64,000 nt of DNA from Agapetus fuscipes (taxonomy: Eukaryota; Arthropoda; Insecta; Trichoptera; Glossosomatidae): contig OX637338.1 of NCBI GenBank assembly GCA_951799405.1, forward strand, positions 4,216,001 to 4,280,000, in the 5' to 3' direction. Positions 54,501 through 64,000 of this stretch are shown here, piece by piece. The notes below the pieces were generated by a model. That model had not been told where the DNA came from. It saw only the letters and a list, made by a program, of their open reading frames with translations, and searched no databases. A program made the position numbers and the translations under genes. The stretch's first letter is position 1; the number at the start of each line of letters is the position of its first letter.

Positions 54501-55260
54501 ATCTACCTAGTAAACTTTTACTAGTAGTTTAGTGATGTTAAAGAAGTATTGAAACTTACTCGGGGCCTTTCTGAAATCATATGGCGCTCCTCTGATAGAC
54601 ACGCCTCTCTCGTATCCAATGCTGACCAGGGCATTCCCGATATCCTTAAAGTAGGATCCAGCGGAGGCGTGAGACGGATCCAACCATTCCACAGGCTCTG
54701 GGGAGCCCCACCCTGGGATCCGGATCTCCACTCCGGGAGTGTTGTAGGTCTTGCGGGTGACATTGTCATAGTGGAGCTTCACATTGTCTATCCAACAGTC
54801 AATGATGAGAGGAACGAGGAGTTCTTTGTTGAGCCATATGTTGAAGAAGTCCGACGATTTCTGACACAGGTAATGCGGTACAGATGTCTTGTTTAACGAC
54901 GCTTCAAGCTGACTGCCACCATCACCGGGAACTGAAATATAAAATAGATTTTTAATCCTTATCATCATGTATTTGAAAAAAAAAACAAAAAATTTCAAAT
55001 GAGATTTTTTTTTTAAGTTTTAGGGTTTCTCATGTGGTATACAATTACAATATTAAAAAAATTAAATATAATTTATTTGAAGTTTACATAATAAATTGTT
55101 GAATCATGGACTTAAAAAATGATATAAAGTGATAACCTTTTGACAAATAATTTAATGTACACTTACTTAATATGATAGGTGTTCTGGCCTGCGCTGAAGA
55201 ACTCAATACCACGATTAAAACAAAGAAAAAAGTATTTTTGATAATGTTATCCGATTTCAT
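51504..55260 (-). CDS. PLA2G15: PLA2G15-type lysosomal phospholipase A2 / LCAT-like acyltransferase
   Basis: Six exons on the minus strand: 55260-55167, 54931-54560, 52584-52357, 52241-52070, 51990-51868, 51783-51504. They total 1,269 nt and 422 residues (human protein 412), with consistent phases and GT/AG borders. The enzyme hydrolyses phospholipids in acidic compartments and can transfer the acyl chain to ceramide. Residues 1-25 are a signal peptide (hydrophobic 11-22, cut after AQA), followed by the TPIILIPGDGGSQLEA strand-loop. Cys54 and Cys77 match the conserved lid disulphide (IIDCWIDN). Nucleophile Ser187 is in THSMGGP, Asp351 in GNGDGTVN and His392 in ADHLGIL, completing the triad. 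RGAPYDFRKAPNENG and CLYGT are further family signatures, and NYT/NNT-type sequons suggest N-glycosylation. Triad and length indicate a working enzyme. Intron 2 holds a tandem array and a decayed copy of part of exon 2. PLA2G15 fits better than LCAT, given overall resemblance, but both share the fold. Confidence 0.95.
53758..54210. repeat. 67-bp tandem array, about 6.8 copies, in phospholipase intron 2
   Basis: The unit GTTATAGATTGATTGGCTAT ... GTTTAACAGTTATTGTTAAT recurs with starts at 53761, 53828, 53896, 53963, 54030, 54097 and 54164. Spacing is 67 bp except one 68-bp unit with GATCAGC in place of GATAGC. Two variants, GAGTCACAG and CAGGCACAG, are mixed along the array. Near-identity implies recent expansion. 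Confidence 0.95.
54387..54481 (-). pseudogene. Decayed partial duplicate of phospholipase exon 2
   Basis: The minus strand matches the last 95 or so bases of the functional exon 2 (54560-54650), including YFK-IGNALVSIGY and the KAP end. Two changes break it: a one-base deletion in the segment after the IGY codons (GGATGTCT against GGCGTGTCT) shifts the frame, and the donor GTAAGT has become CTAAGT. It lies only about 80 bases downstream of the real exon in transcription order. It reads as a dead tandem duplicate rather than an alternative exon. Confidence 0.85.
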
Positions 55261-55963
55261 ATTATTTTTTGTGCTATGTATGCGAATTTTTAATCTTAAT
55301 CATACACGAATTGATTAGAAAATCACTCTTGTATCAGAGAGCAATGTTTTTTTTCCAATTCAACACTCGCGTCTATGAAATACCACGCACAAATGATTGC
55401 AATATTATGATGAGTATTGGTGTTATGATTTTTTAGATCGACATGAAGCGTATTTCAACAAATTAATAAAAACAAGGTTATGCTTTACGTCACAGCGCGC
55501 AGCTGTCAAATAAGAGAGAAGCTACTCAGACCCCGTTCACAAGTATTTTGCTACTGGTTACCCTGTTTTATAATTCGGAAGCCATATTGTAATCGATCTA
55601 TGGTACGCGGAATGTATGGTTATGAGGAAGGAGGAAGGGGAAGAGGTCGTTTTTTAAACTGAAATCAGAATGAGCGTAAATAAATTTGAATTAATAATTT
55701 ATATTTACTGTTATTCATGTAAAAAAAGAGTTTAAGCGCCAATAAACTTTATTTTGTTTAGTATTTATTAAATTGCTCATTTTTTATTAAAAAAAAACTG
55801 ATGAAAAAATATTTTATAATGATGGTTGAACTGTGTGTAGGATTTGCGCAGCGATAACAGCCATGCCTAAGAATCTTCCATACAAACGATATTGACCACA
55901 AGCTTCCTTACAATACCAGTAGATAATGCTTTATTGGTTCTTGTCCACAATAATAGTAGGAAA
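55261..55963. promoter_or_regulatory. Upstream region of the phospholipase gene
   Basis: The minus-strand promoter should lie here. No TATA element or known binding site stands out. A 60-codon frame at 55480 is not convincing. AATAAA motifs occur near 55740. Confidence 0.3.
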
Positions 55964-56181
55964 CCAAGCAAGCGTTATCTGTGGGCGCCATTTCGGCTGT
56001 CAAGGGAATATCGGTAATACCACACAGTAGTTCTAATCTAATCTAATCTAAGCTGCAAAGATATATATCTTAAATGATATATATCTTTGCAGCTTAGATT
56101 AGATTAGATTAGAACTACTGTGTGGTATTACCGATATTCCCTTGACAGCCGAAATGGCGCCCACAGATAACGCTTGCTTGG
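55964..56181. repeat. Perfect inverted repeat, 106-bp arms, 6-bp spacer
   Basis: Arms 55964-56069 and 56076-56181 are exact reverse complements by inspection, with TTAAAT between. Each arm consists of about 69 bases of non-repeat sequence (containing GGCGCCATTTCGGCTGTC) followed by an R1 end with TCTAA/TTAGA units and the ATATATATC segment. A single-stranded form would make a very stable hairpin. Confidence 0.95.
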
Positions 56182-56929
56182 CGTGGGGTCGTAAGTTTTT
56201 AACCGTTGAATGCTGTTTTTGGCTGTTTTCACAGGCGTTAAATTGTGCAAAAAGTTATTTGAAAAGAATATAATACTTTGTGCGTGAAAAAAGTGCGTGA
56301 AAATGGTGTATTGGTGGCCTGGTGCCGGACAACGTATTTCCGTCGTAACCTCAAAAAAAATTCGACAGCTATAAAGTACAAAAAACCTTCATGTTTTTGT
56401 TACGTTCCAGCTAAAAAATACTAGTGCCTCTAAATAAACTTTAATTGACATCAAACTTTCAAAATGATTTACATTATTTTAACCTAATTTGCCAAAACCT
56501 TAATTACCTTAATTTAGCTTAAAACCAAAATGTAGTTCGGTGTATTATTTAAGAATGTATATTTGTGTAAACTTGTATATTTTATTTTAAAAGATATAAA
56601 TTTTTAAAACAAAAAAAAACTTTTATTTGACATGACCTCACCATTAGTTTCCTATAATATCAAAAATATTTGAAATAAATTTTAGGTATAAGTGATATTA
56701 TACATTCCATAATATTATCAAAAGCTTCCATATAAAACTCATAGGTGGCTAAGATTCGGGCATTCCCCTTTTTTTTATTCAGTGGGATCTCTATATACCT
56801 ATAATACTCTGTGATAACAGCCATAACCACCCCACACGCCTGCTTGGCGCCAGTCGGCCTCAAACGTCAAGCGGTCAAGCGTATTTGAAATTAACTGTTT
56901 TATTTTCACTATTATTGAAGAGTGCAGAG
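56182..56929. other. Intergenic stretch, nothing recognised
   Basis: AT-rich. A 67-codon minus frame at 56660-56863 has no family resemblance. Confidence 0.35.
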
Positions 56930-57150
56930 AGTAATGAAATCAAGAAGACTCCAGTGGCCGGACACGTAGCATGTGCAGAAGACTCCAGGATCATAAGAAC
57001 TGTCTTGGATGGTGCCCCCTCAGGTGTTAATCACTTGGACGTCCAAGGATGCGGTGGGCAGAGAACGTCGAAGCCAACGCCGAAGTTTTGGGAGTGAGGC
57101 GACCATGGAGGGAAGCAGCACAACGCAGAGTGGTGCAGGTGTCCCTGAGC
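56930..57150 (+). mobile_element. Decayed LINE C-terminal fragment
   Basis: Pieces in different frames read AGHVACAEDSRIIRTVLDG and then RWAENVEANAEVLGVRRPWR and EAAQRRVV, the usual order of a LINE ORF2 C-terminus. Frameshifts separate them. Confidence 0.6.
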
Positions 57151-57502
57151 CTTGAAGGCTGTCGGCTGATGAGCCGAAGAAAGTGAAATTAAAGTGTATA
57201 GATTTCATATTATAAATATTTCCGGTCCTCAGGCCATCATCAGGGGACAATCATCAGGGATCCAAAACTTTTGCAAGAAATAGTACAGAATGCCAGTGTC
57301 CTTGACAATATAGACAGGTGCCTATTTGATTGTTTACCTACTAAATTTATTTTTGCCATATCATTTGTGTTTATTACATTGAGGTTTTTTTTATTTATTT
57401 TTTTCTTTACACAGTGTGTATTTTTGTGATTGTATGACTAATCTTTCTAGAATAAATAAATATTGTGCAAAATACAAGTGTTTTATTTTGATAGCTTTAA
57501 AG

Positions 57503-57890
57503 CAGTGGTTCCCAAACTTTTAATTTCGCGTACCACTAATGAAATTATAAATCAGTGGCGTACCACTGAAGTTCAACAGTTAAAAAGTCGTTGAAAATGG
57601 TAAAGTAATATAAACTGCAACAACTGTTTATGACAACATTATGTTTATTTATTAATTATAGAAAACAAATACAATACTCTTAGGACTTAGTGCGAAAAAT
57701 GATGCTGCATATTCGAGACAAGAGAGGAAATATTCGGCTCAGTTGTACTTAATTTTAAGCGCGAAATTGAAAAAAAACGATTTATCTAATTATTTACTAT
57801 GTATTTCCTATGGCCATGGCTGCTTGCGTACCACCTCAAAAAGCGCCGCGTACCACTGGTGGTACGCGTACCATAGTTTGGGAACCACTG
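57503..57890. mobile_element. Non-autonomous hAT element with 8-bp target duplication
   Basis: Ends CAGTGGTTCCCAAACTTT and its inverse AAxTTTGGGAACCACTG flank 388 bp. CTTTAAAG at 57495-57502 and 57891-57898 is an exact 8-bp duplication. Subterminal GCGTACCAC motifs are inverted as well. No transposase. The intact ends suggest a fairly young insertion. Confidence 0.92.
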
Positions 57891-58243
57891 CTTTAAAGCA
57901 ATAATAATAATATTAATAAATAATATCATGGCAGATAATAATATATGATTATAGTGGTGTGAGTGTACCCGCGTGCCGCGTGTATAATACACACATGCAT
58001 ACAAGATCATAGTCCAATACGCAGAATGTATGGAAGGGAAGTAAGAAGGCGAGGAAGGGGGGTTTCGAAGTACGTACCTACCCCTAAGCCATAGAGTAGC
58101 TTCTCTAAGTACCTATATACTCTGTGAAGCTACTGGAATAGTGATGTGCTGGGCCGCATTAATACCTACCACAACTATTCGATACGGTTCACTAGGTCGG
58201 TGTATTAAAGAGATTCGAATCTTTGAGATGTACCTAAGTAATA

Positions 58244-58419
58244 ATGGGGCTTCCACACGCTTGCCAACCCATCTCAAGTCAAGCGCACAGTGTGTCGTCT
58301 AGAACATGCTAGCTAGACAAAATGAGTCCATTAGACAAAATTTTGTCCAGCTAGCATGTTCTAGACGACACACTGTGCGCTTGACTTGAGATGGGTTGGC
58401 AAGCGTGTGGAAGCCCCAT
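58244..58419. mobile_element. Palindromic MITE, 176 bp
   Basis: Arms of about 77 bases are inverted copies with one or two mismatches (TGGGGCTTCCACACGC at the left and its complement at the right) around a roughly 20-base centre. TAATAA precedes the left TGGGG and follows the right CCCCA, consistent with a TAA-type duplication. Confidence 0.85.
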
Positions 58420-58500
58420 AATAATATTAGGACATATATGTATTAGGATAAAACGACGCAAAACATAAAAATATGATCATATTTTATTGATTGTTTTAAT

Positions 58501-58885
58501 CATGGGTCGGCAACCTGCGGCCCTTGAGACGGCTTGGTGCGGCCCGCAAGATATTTCCCGAAACGCACGTGCCGGAGACCTACAAATCGATTTTCAGTAA
58601 ATGACAAATAAAAGCATTAATCCAAATATTTCGAATGATTAAAAGCAGCGCATCAAATGAGAACCAGGCATGTTTTCCTAATTTGAACAATTTTGGAACT
58701 GAAAATGAACTTACAGTGAGTGAAAATGTAATCAAAACAGCCAAATGATCGTTGAAACATCTGAAGAATATTTTAAAGAAGATTATTAGCGGTGGGGGGG
58801 GGGGCTAGTCAGCATTTGCTGAAATGCTGACCGTAAGATTCGCCACTGTGCGGCCCGCACACCCAAGTGCGGCCCGCACTAAATA
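58501..58885. mobile_element. hAT-related fragment
   Basis: The left end CATGGGTCGGCAACCTGCGG resembles the hAT terminus seen at 1731 and 2283. GTGCGGCCCGCA motifs occur near 58537, 58852 and 58869. No matching right terminus or target duplication, so the copy is truncated. A G run lies at 58795-58803. Confidence 0.5.
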
Positions 58886-58920
58886 CCACGTAAAATATTG
58901 GGCCTTTTTACAACAAAAGG

Positions 58921-59485
58921 TTACAGGTAAGATGGCCAGCCTTACGTAAACCACTTAAATTGAAATGTTGGTTTTCCACCTTTTCAGGTGTAGACCAGTG
59001 TTTTTAAACATTTTTTTCGCCCATCGCCCCTTTATGCGTACTAATACATAAGCCCATCGCTCCTCTCGCGTAAGCGTCGACGTTGACAGGGGAGGGGGAT
59101 AGAATTGCCTTTCTAAAAAATAACTTTCGGGGAGGTAGGCACGCGATTTCCCAAAGAACATTTAATCCCAAAAAAAACTGTCGACGAGGGAGGGGGAGGG
59201 GAGGGGGATTGACTAGGCACCTATTGCATCATCGCCCTCCTTTTGCCCCCTACGTTATTTTTGGCCCCCTAAGAGCTCAAATCGCCCCTGGGTTGGGAGC
59301 CACTTATACTATGGGCTGTTATAATATTGTGAAGGATAAGATGATATACCTAACCGATACTATGACAGGTTTAAAAGAAAACATCGAAACGGAAAATCGT
59401 GTCTAACTCCCTTGGCGTACCTAATCAAACCTTTATCGTTCGTCCCAAAACGCGGGCGCTCTACCAACTGAGCTATCAATCGAAT
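58921..59485 (-). mobile_element. S1 SINE interrupted by a hAT-like insertion
   Basis: The S1 body is at 58921-58982 (CCTTACGTAAACCACTTAAA) and the S1 head end at about 59375-59485, where the minus strand contains AGCTCAGTTGGTAGAGCGCC. Between them lies a hAT-like block, 58996-59305. Confidence 0.6.
58996..59305. mobile_element. hAT-like insertion within S1
   Basis: Begins CAGTGTTTTTAAACATTTTT and ends GGGTTGGGAGCCACTT, imperfect versions of a CAGTGGTTCCCAACC terminus. GCCCATCGCCCCTTTATGCG and ATCGCCCCTG are inner motifs. No clear 8-bp duplication remains. Confidence 0.45.
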
Positions 59486-60544
59486 AAATAATTCAACGAA
59501 ATAATTATATAGTCGTAGGTATACTTATGAAAATCGAAGCTGCAAATGTGAAATAAGCATTGATCTAAATAAAATATATAGATGGAGCATTAGCGTATAT
59601 ATCCGATCCACATCATTGTTGCCCTAAATGATAGTGTATGCCCCATTTGCAATCAGTTGTTTACCAAGCGTCGGCAAGGAAACATCGAGGTACCTACATG
59701 TAAATTGAAGACGAATATCATGCGAAGATAGCCTGACAGTTCCATCAAATTTTCAAATTTCCCCACATAAAAGAAATACTCGTATGTTAATTTAATGAAA
59801 TAAAACTCATGATAAGTGCGTGACGAATTATTACAAACAAAAGAATACAGTAAAAAACCACAAAATATAAATAAAAAACTCAGATCTTCATACTTATACC
59901 CATTATTGACGATAGATTTTTTTTTTCTTATATTGGACGCATTAATCGTATTTTTTAAGGTTTATTTAGATATAAATACAAAAGAAATAAAGATATTTAG
60001 ATATTAAAATGTAAAGAAGCATTTTAGACAACCTTCAGAGATGCTCCTTTAAAATAACGGAGTAAAAAATCTGCTGATATTCATATACTCGTATTTTCAA
60101 ATAATGCTCTATTACATAAAAGTAAGATATGGGTACTAATACGTCTTTTTTTGTTCAAGTTTTTTTTAGTTCTTACACAGCCTTATATATTATGCACTGA
60201 AAAAAAAAAAAAAAAAAAAAAATATTCGTATTGAGCTATTTTTCCTTACATTTTGGGAAACGTGTGTTGTGAGACGTCAGCCCTCGGCCGTTATCTGTTA
60301 GGCATTCTTCACTGAGGGCGTTCTTTTTGACACAGGGACGCACTAAGAACTTAGATACTTTCAGTGACAAAAAAAATGACGCTTAATGTGATACACATAC
60401 AGTCTCAGTGAACATTAACGATAGTATGTATAGATTTGTTTATGTGAAAAAGTTATGAATGAAATTAGTGTTATTAAAAAATCCAAAACATTTCTGAAAT
60501 TTCTCGGGAAAAAGTTGTGGCACTTATGTTAATTTTAGATTATT
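59486..60544. other. Intergenic stretch with poly(A) run
   Basis: A run of 23 A at 60200-60222 may be the tail of an unrecognised retroposed sequence, though upstream sequence shows no known family. No gene. Confidence 0.45.
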
Positions 60545-60630
60545 TTTAATGTTAGTGAGCATGCAGAATGTGTTAGCGTCAACTTACAGGTGTCTGCTTG
60601 TGGGCATGTATTAAAAATATACCTTAAATA
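60545..60630 (+). repeat. R1 fragment
   Basis: Distal R1 part only: GAGCATGCAGAATGTGTTAG, then AGGTGTCTGCTTGTGGGCAT. Confidence 0.6.
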
Positions 60631-61827
60631 ATAATTTTTCTCGCCACTTACGATGATTATTGATGTAAGAATTATGTAAATATAATATGGCACATTTTTA
60701 TTTCATTCTCAAGTCTTAACCGATTTCTGAAAAATGTAAGTCACTGTGATTAAATTATTTATAATTTCAATAAATATACTTTGCTTACAAAAAATAACTT
60801 TTATGTATTTTTTAATGTGGCGGCCTGAGTACGGCCCCTGACGTTGTCATGGAGATCATGAAAGAGACGGAAACATAACAAAATTTATAATGTTTCTTTC
60901 TCTTTCTTTCATAATGTGCCTACAATTTTGTGGCACAACCGTTTGTATAGGAAAATACTCACGCGCTCCATCTATGTATATTATTTATATCGATGGAAAT
61001 AAGAAATAAAGTTGATGTTGATGATGATGATGTCTCCATCCTTCCGGGCTTGTAGGCCATGTTCAATATGAAGCCGGCCATGAAAGCCTTAAAACAAGAA
61101 ATAAAGTTGTTTCTAGTAGGTAGGTAGATAATGTTTTCAGGAAGACGCAGCAACGCTCAAAGCATGAAAAACCAACCATGAAACAAAACATATCTACATC
61201 CATGATGCTTTTACATCAAACATTTTTTGTCGACGTTTTTTTTAATGAAAATGACATTAGTAAAAGCGAATCAATGAGATCAGCACATTAATTGACATTT
61301 AAAAAAAGATATAACGTCACACGACTGGGTTGCTAGGGAAAACGAAAAAAAATATATTGGTTGCTAGGAACTTTGTCATACCTATATACCTAAACGCGTG
61401 ACGTTTACCCGCCGAGAAAAACATTACCTTTTCAAATTTTTGCTCAGTGGCCATTGCTTATGAAAAATTATATTACCAATAGGTAGGTACGGTACAGAAT
61501 TTTTTCACTTTTTTTAAAACAAAAAATGTGTGTTTTGAAAGATTTTCGAAAGAACGAAATTTGATTTTTTAATTAACCAAACAAGATAACTAAGTACATT
61601 AATGTGTAATGTGTATACAAGTAATTAAGTAAATATTGAAAACAGTTTATTTTATGGTTAATTAATTCATTATGTAACAACATGACAATTATTAGCAGTC
61701 AGCTAAAATACATAAATATTATCTCCTGGGGTTGAAGCATTGACGGCCGTTGCGTCGGTAAATATACCGTACTTATTTGAAGATATAATGAAATATAGCA
61801 TGGTGGTGTGTGAACAGCTGATCTAGA
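60631..61827. other. Intergenic stretch, nothing recognised
   Basis: AT-rich. A TTGATGTTGATGATGATGATG-type microsatellite lies near 61011-61031. The 64-codon minus frame there (serine/threonine-rich from the microsatellite) is not convincing. Confidence 0.4.
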
Positions 61828-61967
61828 ATCTAAGTTGCAAAGATATATTACATTTAAGAATTAAGATTAATATTAAATGGATTCCCACTAGGGCACTAGC
61901 AGACACTTATAAGTTCGCGCTTAAGCATGCCACATGTGAACCTTTAATATAAAACACAATATAAAAC
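61828..61967 (-). repeat. R1 copy split by hAT insertion (left part)
   Basis: Minus-strand R1 starting at the AATCTAAGTTGCAAAG end and running to the TATAAAAC that became the hAT target site. It resumes after the duplicated TATAAAAC at 63993 as CCAATTTT, as expected for R1. Confidence 0.85.
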
Positions 61968-62122
61968 TAGGGATGGGCCGAATGTGGTTTGAACCGAATA
62001 CGAACTTCGGCCGAACATTCGGTTAAAATAAAAATTCGGCCGAAGTTCGACTGAACTTCGGTTCGGTAAAAAAGTTACGTATTATAGTTTCTAGTTACTG
62101 TTATTTGTTGGAAGAATACTAA

Positions 62123-62963
62123 CCCCCGTATTCACGATCAAAACTGATTTAAGTGCCTAACTCAAGCGCTACACTAACTCAAGGGTCGACATTCTGGAGC
62201 GTTTTGTTTCTGCCATTTTTGTTTCTTACACTTTATGGTCTTAGCAAAATAGTTACAGTAATGAAAAAAATCAAGCATGTTTATTATTTTTTTATCTTAA
62301 TTTTAAAGCTTAAATAAAATATATAACTTAAGAATTGCCACCACAAAAAAATATTTAAAAAAACGCGTTTTTTTTTACATTTTTAGCTTTTTTTCGTGTG
62401 TGCTGTATTTTGGATTTTTTTTTTGCTTTTTACTTACAGAACTATACATTGTTTAGGTTCAATAATAATTAACATTTTTTCAATAATGTCAATAGTTTTT
62501 GAGTAAATATGGAAATACTGTGTTCTTTGATTTAATTAAAATTTAATTCATTTAGTAGTTTCAGTTTTTCCATATTTACTCAAAAACTATTGACATTATT
62601 GAAAAAATGTTAAGTATCGAACCTAAACAATGTATAGTTCTGCAAGTAAAAAGCAAAAAAAAAATCCAAAATACAGCACACACGAAAAAAAAGCTAAAAA
62701 TATAAAAAAAAACGCGTTTTTTTAAATATTTTTTGTGGTGGCAATTCTTAAGTTATATATTTTGTTTAAGCTTTATAATTAAGATAAAAAAATAGTTAAC
62801 ATGTTTGATTTTTTTCATTACTGTAACTATTTTTCTAAGACATAAAGTGTAAGAAACAAAAACGGCAGATTTAGCTTTATAACACGCCTTAAGTATTGTT
62901 CTTGAAATGAATTTTCCCAACCTAAGCAAGCGCTAGTTTCAGTTTTGATCGTGAATACGGGGG
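62123..62963. mobile_element. 841-bp fold-back MITE with TAA duplication
   Basis: Ends CCCCCGTATTCACGATCAAA and its inverse, flanked by TAA at 62120-62122 and 62964-62966. The two halves are inverted copies over nearly 400 bases each (for example CATTGTTTAGGTTC at 62450 and its complement near 62622), with a spacer of roughly 40 bases near 62520-62560. PIF/Harbinger-like by target site. Confidence 0.88.
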
Positions 62964-62984
62964 TAAGTTTATTTCATTTTTGTT

Positions 62985-63370
62985 TCAGTTGTGAAGATTA
63001 AAAGAAGTTTGTTAAGATGGTTTGGGCATATGGAGAGAATGAATGAGGAAAGACTGACGAAGAAAGTATATGTTGGTAGAATAGATGGATGTCGTGGTAG
63101 AGGAAGACCGAGAAAGGTATGGATGGACCAAATATCCGAAATTGCGAATGAATGGAATATCCAGAGTCATAATAAAAGAAGAGCTTGTATGAAGAAGGTT
63201 ATGACTCTGGAGGAAATGAAAGAAGTATGTAAGGATAGAAAGAAATGGCGGTTGATCTGTGATGTTGGCGGCTGAGGTTTGTTAAAGTAAAATTGGTTTT
63301 ATGATTTAGTTTTTATGTCCATGTATATATTGTGATTTATTGTTTTTAAAAAATGTAATTTGTCATGTAT
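62985..63370 (+). mobile_element. LINE-A 3' end, best-preserved copy
   Basis: A 94-codon frame from 62991 reads RSLLRWFGHMERMNEERLTK, then CRGRGRPRKVW, SEIANEWNIQS, and ends CKDRKKWRLICDVGG. It is a typical LINE ORF2 C-terminal tail, 5'-truncated. A T-rich 3' UTR follows to 63370. It shares 3' UTR style with 335-448. Confidence 0.75.
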
Positions 63371-63375
63371 GTTCC

Positions 63376-63640
63376 TTGACTTATAGGTTGTTATGCGGCT
63401 GACCACCCATAATGTAAAAATTGGTTCACTTTGCCAATGTCACCTCTGTTTCAGGGAAGGACGGCAAGAGTTGCAAGGCTTATGTTCATTTGAGATTGGG
63501 TTTTTATATTGTAGGTCCACATGCGGCATGTGTTAGCGCGAAATTATACATATCTGCTTGTGGGAATGCATTTAATATAAAACTTAAATGATATATATCT
63601 TTGCAGCTTAGATTAGATCAGATTAGATTAGTTTCAATCT
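63376..63640 (+). repeat. R1 repeat, complete, inside hAT
   Basis: Runs from CTTATAGGTTGTTATGCGGC through the TTTCAGGGAAGGACGGCAAG core to GCAGCTTAGATTAGATCAGA and further TTAGA-like units. Very similar to the minus copy at 40148-40398. Confidence 0.9.
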
Positions 63641-63781
63641 GATGTCTATGTGACGGAGTAGAAGAAGATTTATTTTTTATCAAATTGTTAATTAATGTTC
63701 ACTTGCTTCTACTTAAATAAATGACCATGAGTGAGAAGGTATATACAGGCCTTATTATTATTTTACGGTTATAAAAGATAC

Positions 63782-63855
63782 TATAGAGGGCTCTTGAGGT
63801 GTGATACACACAAAAACAGCGCTCACCAAATAAATCATCCTAATATTATTTTATT
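63782..63855 (+). mobile_element. LINE-B 3' tail only
   Basis: CTCTTGAGGTGTGATACACA and CAGCGCTCACCAAATAAATC followed by ATT-type units match the end of the LINE-B copy at 10010-10095. Extreme 5' truncation is usual for this class. Confidence 0.75.
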
Positions 63856-64000
63856 ATGATTTAATAATAGTCAAAATGGTGCAAGTAGGTATTTTCTTTT
63901 ACTTTTTCTTACACGGAATGTTAGGATTTTAAGCTGCCGAAATTCGGTTGAACCGAATGTGAACCGAAGTTCGGCCCATCCCTATATAAAACCCAATTTT

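Larger units (their letters stand above)
61968..63984. mobile_element. 2,017-bp hAT element with 8-bp target duplications, carrying nested repeats
   Basis: Exact inverted ends TAGGGATGGGCCGAA (61968-61982 and inverted at 63970-63984) are bordered by TATAAAAC on both sides (61960-61967 and 63985-63992). Subterminal regions are rich in CGAATxCGAACTTCGG-type short repeats. There is no transposase. Inside lie a fold-back element (62123-62963), a LINE-A 3' end, an R1 copy and a LINE-B tail. Confidence 0.92.

Noticed and set aside
54549..54896. 115-codon plus-strand frame opposite phospholipase exon 2
   Set aside because: Antisense shadow of the real exon, which has conserved family residues.
58795..58803. 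G-run as a regulatory element
   Set aside because: A single short homopolymer within a decayed hAT fragment; nothing else supports function.

Overview
This is a eukaryotic nuclear window from an insect, most likely a moth or butterfly. The evidence is AT-rich DNA, short coding exons with GT/AG introns, and a dense mix of insect-type transposable elements (Helitron-like, hAT, PIF/Harbinger-type MITEs, CR1/Daphne-type LINEs, tRNA-derived SINEs). Insect origin is well supported by the protein sequences. Lepidoptera is an inference from the repeat content, and no species can be named.

Four protein-coding genes are supported. (1) The last two coding exons of a Tribbles pseudokinase (23494-32941, +); its N-terminal exons were not found in the window. 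(2) A complete NDUFV1, the 51 kDa NADH/FMN subunit of mitochondrial complex I (35492-41452, -): 8 coding exons, 469 residues, all splice phases consistent. (3) A complete TBC1D20-type Rab GTPase-activating protein (41850-46042, +): 7 exons, 427 residues, C-terminal membrane anchor. (4) A complete PLA2G15-type lysosomal phospholipase A2 of the LCAT family (51504-55260, -): 6 exons, 422 residues, intact Ser-Asp-His triad. Tribbles and NDUFV1 meet tail to tail with about 50 bp between inferred mRNA ends. NDUFV1 and TBC1D20 are head to head across 397 bp. TBC1D20 and PLA2G15 are convergent across 5.4 kb. The genes work in different processes (signalling scaffold, respiration, ER-Golgi Rab control, lysosomal lipid turnover), so their adjacency looks incidental.

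Region by region: 1-4.8 kb is a repeat cluster (LINE 3' end, 623-bp tandem duplication, Helitron-like element, hAT element, SINEs and a roughly 250-bp repeat called R1 here). 4.8-9.1 kb is mostly unique sequence. 9.1-19.3 kb holds a decayed CR1/Daphne-type LINE and many SINEs, MITEs and fold-back elements. 19.3-23.4 kb is mostly unique. 23.5-35 kb is the Tribbles 3' part with a 9-kb intron and a 2-kb 3' UTR. 35-46 kb holds NDUFV1 and TBC1D20, whose introns carry small repeats. 46-51.5 kb is intergenic. 51.5-55.3 kb is the phospholipase, whose intron 2 contains a 67-bp tandem array and a decayed duplicate of part of exon 2. 55.3-64 kb is intergenic and rich in inverted repeats and hAT elements, ending in a 2,017-bp hAT element with perfect 8-bp target duplications that carries four other repeats and sits inside an R1 copy.

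Repeat names R1, S1, S2, S3, LINE-A and LINE-B are local labels. No new molecular system is proven. The most unusual items are a perfect 106-bp-arm palindrome, the R1 family with its TTAGA-repeat end, the nested hAT, and the decayed exon duplicate in PLA2G15.
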